64,000 nt of DNA from Limonium bicolor (Eukaryota > Streptophyta > Magnoliopsida > Caryophyllales > Plumbaginaceae). This document shows positions 58,401 through 64,000 of this stretch, piece after piece (position 1 is the stretch's first letter; each line of letters begins with the position of its first letter). The stretch covers positions 316,064,722 through 316,128,721 of the forward strand of contig CM041776.1 of NCBI GenBank assembly GCA_023374045.1. Reading direction: 5' to 3'. The notes beneath the pieces were generated by a model, which searched no databases, was not told the origin of the DNA, and saw nothing but the letters and a program-made list of their open reading frames with translations. The position numbers were made by a program, and so were the translations under genes.

Positions 58401-59380
58401 CTGACAGTTCCTTTTCCAACAACCCTGTAAGCTTTATTGTTTCCCAGCAGCACTGAGCCTCCATCTCCTTCTTGATAGGTCTCGAACCAATCTCTGTTTG
58501 GAGTCATATGAAAAGTGCAGCCACTGTCAAGAACCCACTCTTCTTGAGAATTTCCAGCAACTACACTTAGTGCTTCTGCACTCTCATAACCCTTTTCCAC
58601 AAAGGCTGCATCTGCCTTGTGAGTTGTTTTTCCAATATCCCTTGTCCGCTTTGGACAGTTCTTTTTCATGTGGCCAGTCTCATGATAGTGATAACACTTA
58701 TAAGGAAATTCTTTTGACTCACCTTTATTCTTGGTGAAATCCTTAGATTTTCCTTTTGACCATTGTCTCCCAGATTTGAGTCTTACATTTAGACTCTCAG
58801 CTGGTGCCTTCCTATCTGTTTTCCCATATCGTTCCTTTGACTTCAGAGCACTTTGTACTTCCTCTAGCGTCAGTGAATCCTTGGCATACTTCATGGCATC
58901 AACAAAGTTTGAGTAAGACTTCGGCAAAGCATTAAGGAGCATAATTGTCTGATCTTCTTCTTCATTCTTGATCTCTATGTTCGCCAGGTCATTAATCAGG
59001 CGATTAAACTCATCAAGACTTTCGGACATGGATTTCTCTTTAGTGATCTTGAAATCATGTAGTTTTCCTTTGAGATAAACCTTGTATGCCAGAGTCTTGG
59101 TCATATAAAGCGATTCAAGCTTAAGCCAAATACCTGCGGCTGAAGTCTCTGCTGCCACCTGGCGCAAAACTTTATCTCCAAGATGCAAGATCAAGGTGCT
59201 ATACGCAAGATCCATGACTTCCTTCTTTTCCGATTCTGTTATTGTAGCTGTGAAACCTTTTTCTCCCTCCAAAGCATGAGCGACTTTCAGCTGAACTAAT
59301 ACCGCTCGCATCCTCATCCTCCAAAGGGCGAAATCACCCTTTCCATCGAAACGATCAATCGTGATCTTCGTCTTCAGCAT
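55415..59380 (-). pseudogene. Tork/Tnt1-like gag-pol polyprotein, few lesions
   Basis: Starts at ATG 59378-59380, 11 bases after the primer site (TKITIDRFDGKGDFALW). Gag UBN2 domain, then zinc knuckle CYHYHETGHMKKNC in which the second cysteine is tyrosine. Protease WVLDSGCTFHM. Pre-integrase WHFRLGHVSDKG. Integrase D..D..E in IHSDL, LRTDNG and LAERFNRT. RT from GSKWVFKRK with YVDDMLL. RNase H FVDADFARCRDSRKS and STTKSEYMA, ending at 55415. Lesions: TGA at 57944-57946 where W is expected, one extra T near 57334-57338, a second frame change near 57200, TGA at 56436-56438, and a stop near 56183. Otherwise near full length. Confidence 0.92.
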
Positions 59381-59404
59381 CGCGACCGAAGCTCTGATAC
59401 CAAT

Positions 59405-59738
59405 TGTTGATTTCAGATTGAGATGTGATGGAGATCGATAAGAAAAACCAGACACTATCAACACTCAACTGAGTAGATTCAAGGTAGAACACCCTCTCTT
59501 CACCCTTCCCAATTTTCGTGTTTCCTCACTGTTTCTATTCTGCAACAGAATACACTCCAGTCCCCGTGTTTCCCAGTGTCTGTCCCACGCCTACACGATG
59601 AGTTCTGCTCTCCTCTCTTTTATATGTAGCTGGTTCACCTAATATAAGTGAACCTCCTAAAACGATGTGTTTAGAGCTAAGAGCACTAAAGAAAAAAAAT
59701 ACAGCATACAGGTTATAGTGTTGGATCAATATATAACA
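59405..59738 (-). repeat. Tork-like 5' LTR (114 bp shorter)
   Basis: 334 bp, otherwise collinear with 54899-55346. At the junction AAAAACCAG is followed directly by ACACTATC, skipping the segment present in the other LTR. Confidence 0.92.
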
Positions 59739-59897
59739 AGATCTAAAAAAAGATAGATGCTTATATGTTGCTTGTCTCAAATCTATCCATTAAGCATCTC
59801 CTGTAACTTTTTTTCTGAGCGAAATCGCTAGTGTATTGCATTGAGGTTTAAGTCCTCTTCAAAGAGGAGTTTATATGTAAAGAGAGTTGTAGATTAT

Positions 59898-60197
59898 GGT
59901 CCCATTTGGTATTATTGGATTTCACTTGTTCTTAACGGATTGATGATAAGTAAAAGGTTGGCCACAAATTAATTGTTTGGCGTTAGTTTATTCAGCTAGT
60001 GAATTTCGAAAAGAATCAATCATAATTTATCCGCCATTTTTGGTATTATATTAGTGACGTGTTGAAAAAAAAACACTCAAGCTTATTTCAATTAATTCAT
60101 CAAACATTTCAAAATTTTCAACCGTTAATAATGAACTACTTTATATCTACCATCATCTATCACTAATCAACTCATCAGTTGACTTCCAAACTAGACC
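59898..60197. mobile_element. MITE-like element with GGTCCCATTTGG / CCAAACTAGACC ends
   Basis: 300 bp, non-coding, with ~12-bp imperfect inverted ends and TAT on both flanks, consistent with a 3-bp duplication. The superfamily is not certain. Confidence 0.5.
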
Positions 60198-60357
60198 TAT
60201 ATTTTATTGGACCTGCAGTTTGTTATCACAGGTTTTTAATCTCTCTTATAAAAGCCTTGGATATTATTGTGTATCCCCAATGTCATTTTTTTTATATTAA
60301 CTAAGTAAATACTGTTTATTTGCTACACTACTAATTATAATATTTTTGGCATTTTAA

Positions 60358-62700
60358 TACAAGAGTTTAAAGTTGTATAATGATATTTTACTGTTTCATT
60401 GTCTGTTGTATTTTGAGAACAGTGCAGTATTTATGTTGAAGTAGGACTACTAAGTCCAAAATTAAAGTAAAATAAAAAATAGTGTAAGGAAAGAAGAAAT
60501 GGACCTGACTAATACATGAGAGCCCAAAAATAAATAGAACTAATGGAGCCCATAAAACATAGATAGGAGAATAGAATTAGGGGAAAATCAACCAAACACA
60601 ATCACCAAATCCTAAACCGATCGAGCAGTCAAGGCTTGAGAGCAATAAACTCTCCTCCCGAATTTGTTTGAACAGACTGAATAGTTTGAGATGTGTAATT
60701 GGTAATTAGAGGTGCGAAAGTTTGAAAATTTTGAGAGACATCAAATTTTTTCTTCATTGGAAACAACCAAACATATCGAGAAAAGCATCAACAATTAAAA
60801 GAAAATATCTAAACTCATCTGTGAATGGAATGAAAGCAGGTCCCCACACATCCTTAAAAAGAAAACTTGCAAAGGTCTAGATGACGAGAGGTAGTTCTAG
60901 GGTGGGGTAGCACATGACTTTTACTCATACAACATGAAGAATATAAACTTAGTTTTGATGTAGCAACAGTAAGCAGTTCGTATTTATGTAAGATAACTTG
61001 AGTTTGGACTTTGGACAGACGAGGGACGTACAAGCCATCTTTAACTATGCCTTTAAGCAGAACCTTCCTACTGGTCAAATCCTTCAACAAAAAGAAATCT
61101 GGGTATAACTCAAAATTAGTAGCATTATCAATGCATAATATCCTAACTGATATAAGATGTTTGTTCACATTTGTGCTATGATAAACATTTTTAAGCGTAA
61201 ATGTCTTGTCCAGGTAGGAGAGATCACCTAAACCGTAGTTCTGGATAGGTAGAGAAGAACCATTTCCAAGAGAAATTGAATTTGTTCGAGAATAATCAGT
61301 AGAGCATAAATTCAATATTGATTGATCACCGCTAAAATGATGAGTATCACCGGTGTTGGAGGTCCATTCTAAAGGATAATAGGCAGAATTGAGTCTAGTA
61401 GTGGCATTAGCAGACAAACACGGGGTGGTGAAGGCTGAAAAGCTTGATTAAACTTGTGATAACATATATTCGCAGAATGACCAGGCTTGTCATAAATCTA
61501 GCAATGAGTTCTATTAACAGATCAGTTGTTAAAGAATTACTGTTCTGCCCTCTTCCATGGGAGTTCCCTCTCCCATTACCATTGTTGTTGTTGCCTCTCC
61601 CTCGGAAGGGTCTGTTGGAATTCCCATTAAAGTTATTGTTTCTTCCATAAGCACCTCTACCATGATTATTCTGTCCTCTACTCTTACAACCTGATTTTCT
61701 ATAGTTTTGGTAACATTGACAGGAAGTGTTTCAGACAGATGAAGGTTTTGCTCATTAATCCTCACTTCATGATGAAGAACGGCACTAAGAACCTCGTAGA
61801 GAGAGAGAGAGCATTTTGCCTGCTAATAATATTTGTGACTATTAGGGTGTCCTATGATGGTAAGTCACACAGTAGAAAAGACTGAAACTCCATGTCAGAC
61901 ACATTATGTCCAATAGTGAAAAAAGAGATAGATAAGCCTCTTGCTTGATTGAAAAATTATGTCATAGTTTCATTTCCTCTCTTAATAATGATGGTTAACT
62001 GTAAATGGTATTGGATCATGTGTGTTGTAGATTAAGCAACATAAACATTGTGTAAGGTATCCAAAACACTCTTGGTTATAGGTAAACCAATGACTTGATT
62101 GCCTATAGATTTTGTTAGAGTCATATACAGAATAGAGATGACTAACTCATCATGCATTTTCCATTTTGTGAAGTCTGCATTTAGGGTATTATCAGTGTTC
62201 CTTTCTGCATAAAAAAGACAAGACCCGTTTACAAATTTGTAAAGGTCTCTACCTCTCAGAAAAGGGAGTAGCAGTCCTTCCCATAAGTGGAAGTTGTTAG
62301 GTTTGAGTTTTGTGAGATTGTAGGCTTGAGAGAACAGAATAGGTGTTGTTTGTTGTAGATAAAGAAGAGGAAGAGAAAATAGAACCTGAAGAAGCACCAA
62401 AATCATGAAAGGTGTCGTCATATTTTAGGCGGGTGCTCTGATACCATACGAGAGTTTAGGGTTTAAAAATGATATTTTACTATTCCATTGTCTGTTGTTT
62501 CTTGAGAATAGTGCAGTATTTATATAGAAGTAGGACTACTAAGTACGGAACTAAAGTAAAGTCCATAAAAGTCTAGGATAGATAATGGGTCTCACTAATA
62601 CATGAGAGCCCAAAAACAAACAAAACTAATGGAGCCCATAAAACATAGACAGGAGAATAGAATTAGGGGAAAATCAATCAAGTACAATCATTAAACCCTA
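60358..62700 (-). mobile_element. Internally deleted Ty1/copia element
   Basis: Two ~255-bp LTRs, 60358-60614 (3') and 62447-62700 (5'), align throughout (shared AGTGCAGTATTTAT, GAAGTAGGACTACTAAGT, GGAGCCCATAAAACATAGA). The primer site TGGTATCAGAGC (minus) is at 62435-62446. Only ~1.8 kb lies between the LTRs: gag, protease and the start of integrase. RT and RNase H are missing. The ends appear to be TA-type rather than TG...CA. No target duplication was established. Confidence 0.85.
60620..62421 (-). pseudogene. Copia gag-protease-integrase remnant
   Basis: From ATG 62421, with KLKPNNFHLWEGLLLPFLRGRDLYKFV (gag), continuing to a stop at 62032. Then broken frames, and 61417-60854 with WTSNTGDTHHFSG (protease region) and LISVRILC...DGLYVPRLSKVQ. 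Further minus-strand codons near 60850-60720 give KDVWGPAF and YVWLFPMKKKF, the start of the integrase core, ending at TNSGGEF. The 3' LTR follows soon after. The zinc knuckle is not clearly visible. Confidence 0.78.
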
Positions 62701-62701
62701 A

Positions 62702-63006
62702 GACTTCGTTCGCTTTTGGCATATTTAATAGCATATTTGTGGCATAAATGAGTGGGTCCAGCATGGGTTCCACGTGGGTCATGCACGGGTACCACGCGGG
62801 TCCTGCATGGGTTCCACATGGGTCTTACGTTCTCCTTCAATAATATACTGCCACATATTTAATTGCAATTTGTGGCATAAATGAGTGGGTCCAGCATAGG
62901 TTCCACGCGGGTCTTACGTTCTCCTTCCATAATTTACTGCCACATATAAAGCAGCTGTAAAACAACCACACCAAAGCAGCTGCAAAACAGTCATACCGAA
63001 CAGAGC
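62702..63006. mobile_element. Short relative of the GTTCGG...CCGAACAGAGC family
   Basis: Ends GACTTCGTTCGC and ACCGAACAGAGC like copies A and B. The interior differs: a TTTGTGGCATAAATGAGTGGG unit occurs twice, with GGGTTCCACGYGGGTC words between. CTAA occurs on both flanks. 305 bp, non-coding. Confidence 0.6.
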
Positions 63007-63236
63007 CTAAACCGAGTGAGCAATCAATACTCTTTGTTTATTTAATCTCATATTTAATAACGTGCAACAACTAATCAAACTAAACACTATAAACATGAAT
63101 AATAGCAAAATAAAAAATGTAAATGAGAAACAATCCCAATACTAGGCCGTAAAACGGCCCGATAAGGTGCAAATACACCTAAATCAAAACTCACATTAGA
63201 GCCATACCAATCAAATTTGCTTTCCGACTTTCCAAG

Positions 63237-63650
63237 TTGTTAGGGTTTGGATGGAGTATTAACCATTTTTTTGATCATCATTACATATCATTTGGAATGA
63301 TCTTTCACAAAAAACGGAATAACATCACTAACATAAAATTTTATCTGTCTAAAGAATGTCAAATATCAAATAATTAGATCTAGTTGACCGATAAATGATA
63401 CTATCTCCTTTTTTAAAGGTAAGTCGTTTTGAAGAGGAATCTAAACTTGTTAGGATTTGGACAAGTATTAACCATTTCGTTGATCATCTGATGATCATTA
63501 CAATACATACCATTTGGAATGATCTTTCACAAAAAACAAATAAACATCACTAACATAAAATTGTATTCATAGAGAATGCCAAATACCTAATAATTGACCT
63601 AGTTGACCGTAAATGATACTATCTCCTATTTTAAATGTAAGTAATTTTGA
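63237..63650. repeat. 210-bp tandem duplication
   Basis: Copy 1 63237-63446 and copy 2 63447-63650 share TTGTTAGG.TTTGGA, CATTTGGAATGATCTTTCAC and AAATGATACTATCTCCT. Moderate divergence; non-coding. Confidence 0.88.
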
Positions 63651-63739
63651 CAAAATAAATCAAAATTTTAATCCTGAGTCATTTTTTTAAAGGCAATTTT
63701 GAATTAGAGTCCTTATAATTAAATCCACATTTGGAACTA

Positions 63740-63885
63740 CTCTTTTGAAATTCAAACGTCAAATTTCCACTAATTCTCATTTGGTCCATTGCAAGGCTCA
63801 CATCTCAGGCTACTCTTTTGAAATTCAAACGTCAAATTTCCACCAATTCTCATTGGGTCCATTGCAAGGCTCACTTCTCTGGCTA
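63740..63885. repeat. 73-bp tandem duplication
   Basis: 63740-63812 and 63813-63885 are near-identical (CTCTTTTGAAATTCAAACGT...CAAGGCTCAC.TCTC.GGCTA), differing at about five bases. A recent local duplication. Confidence 0.93.
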
Positions 63886-64000
63886 CGTGCAGAAACCATA
63901 GTTTTTGTCCCTGACTTGGCATCCTCCAATTACAAATATTCAAACAAACATGGCTAGACTAATACTCCTATTTAATTTAACATCAAATTAAAACCCTGGC

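Larger units (their letters stand above)
54899..59738 (-). mobile_element. Ty1/copia element, Tork/Tnt1-like
   Basis: Minus-strand element with TG...CA LTRs at 54899-55346 (448 bp, 3') and 59405-59738 (334 bp, 5'). The 114-base difference is one internal segment. The primer site TGGTATCAGAGC (59391-59402, minus) and polypurine tract (55347-55358) are as expected. Flanks GGATC and AGATC match four of five. Shared LTR positions differ at about 13 sites, mostly transitions, so it is intermediate in age. Polyprotein motifs are those of the Tork/Tnt1 lineage. Confidence 0.93.

Overview
This is a transposon-rich plant nuclear window, most likely from a eudicot. The evidence is spliced genes with GT-AG introns, several Ty1/copia elements with initiator-Met-tRNA primer sites, a Ty3/gypsy chromodomain remnant, L1-type LINEs, and Stowaway, hAT, Mutator-type and CACTA non-autonomous DNA elements. 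The background is AT-rich. I cannot name the species. There is one 500-base assembly gap (34425-34924).

Only four loci look like host-type genes. They are a SEC14/CRAL-TRIO lipid-transfer protein (4050-5544, +, five exons, intact), a mitochondrial protein gene with broken frame (19038-20113, -), an intron-containing hAT transposase-derived gene (21462-23796, -, one in-frame stop), and an ERGIC3/Erv46-type secretory cargo receptor (39664-42509, +, eleven exons, one apparent 1-nt deletion).

Layout. 1-1040: 143-bp satellite. 1376-1700: GC-rich repeat block. 1966-2203: Stowaway. 3120-5665: SEC14 gene. 6269-15905: decayed minus-strand gypsy element carrying an hAT-like insert, a 5'-truncated LINE and a young copia element, the last two with target-site duplications. 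18133-18543: 200-bp-armed foldback element with a 9-bp duplication. 19038-24560: mitochondrial gene and hAT gene. 26000-26960: GC-rich and AACC-rich repeat blocks. 27459-32679: copia element with non-canonical TA...TA LTR ends. 33820-36662: tandem repeat, gap and LINE endonuclease fragment. 39260-42510: ERGIC3 gene. 42948-45270: two related ~950-bp elements. 46457-53546: second copia of the 27459 family, carrying an hAT element that itself carries a Stowaway, plus a CACTA element. 53988-54898: second hAT/Stowaway composite and a tandem duplication. 54899-59738: Tork/Tnt1-like copia. 60358-62700: internally deleted copia. 63237-63885: short tandem duplications.

The genes do not form a pathway. 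The main content is the layered insertion history, which can be ordered from target-site duplications and interrupted frames. I found no convincing new multi-gene system. The points most worth checking are the near-intact hAT-derived gene, the TA...TA LTRs, the repeated hAT-plus-Stowaway composites, the CACTA subterminal arrays and the frame lesions in two host genes.
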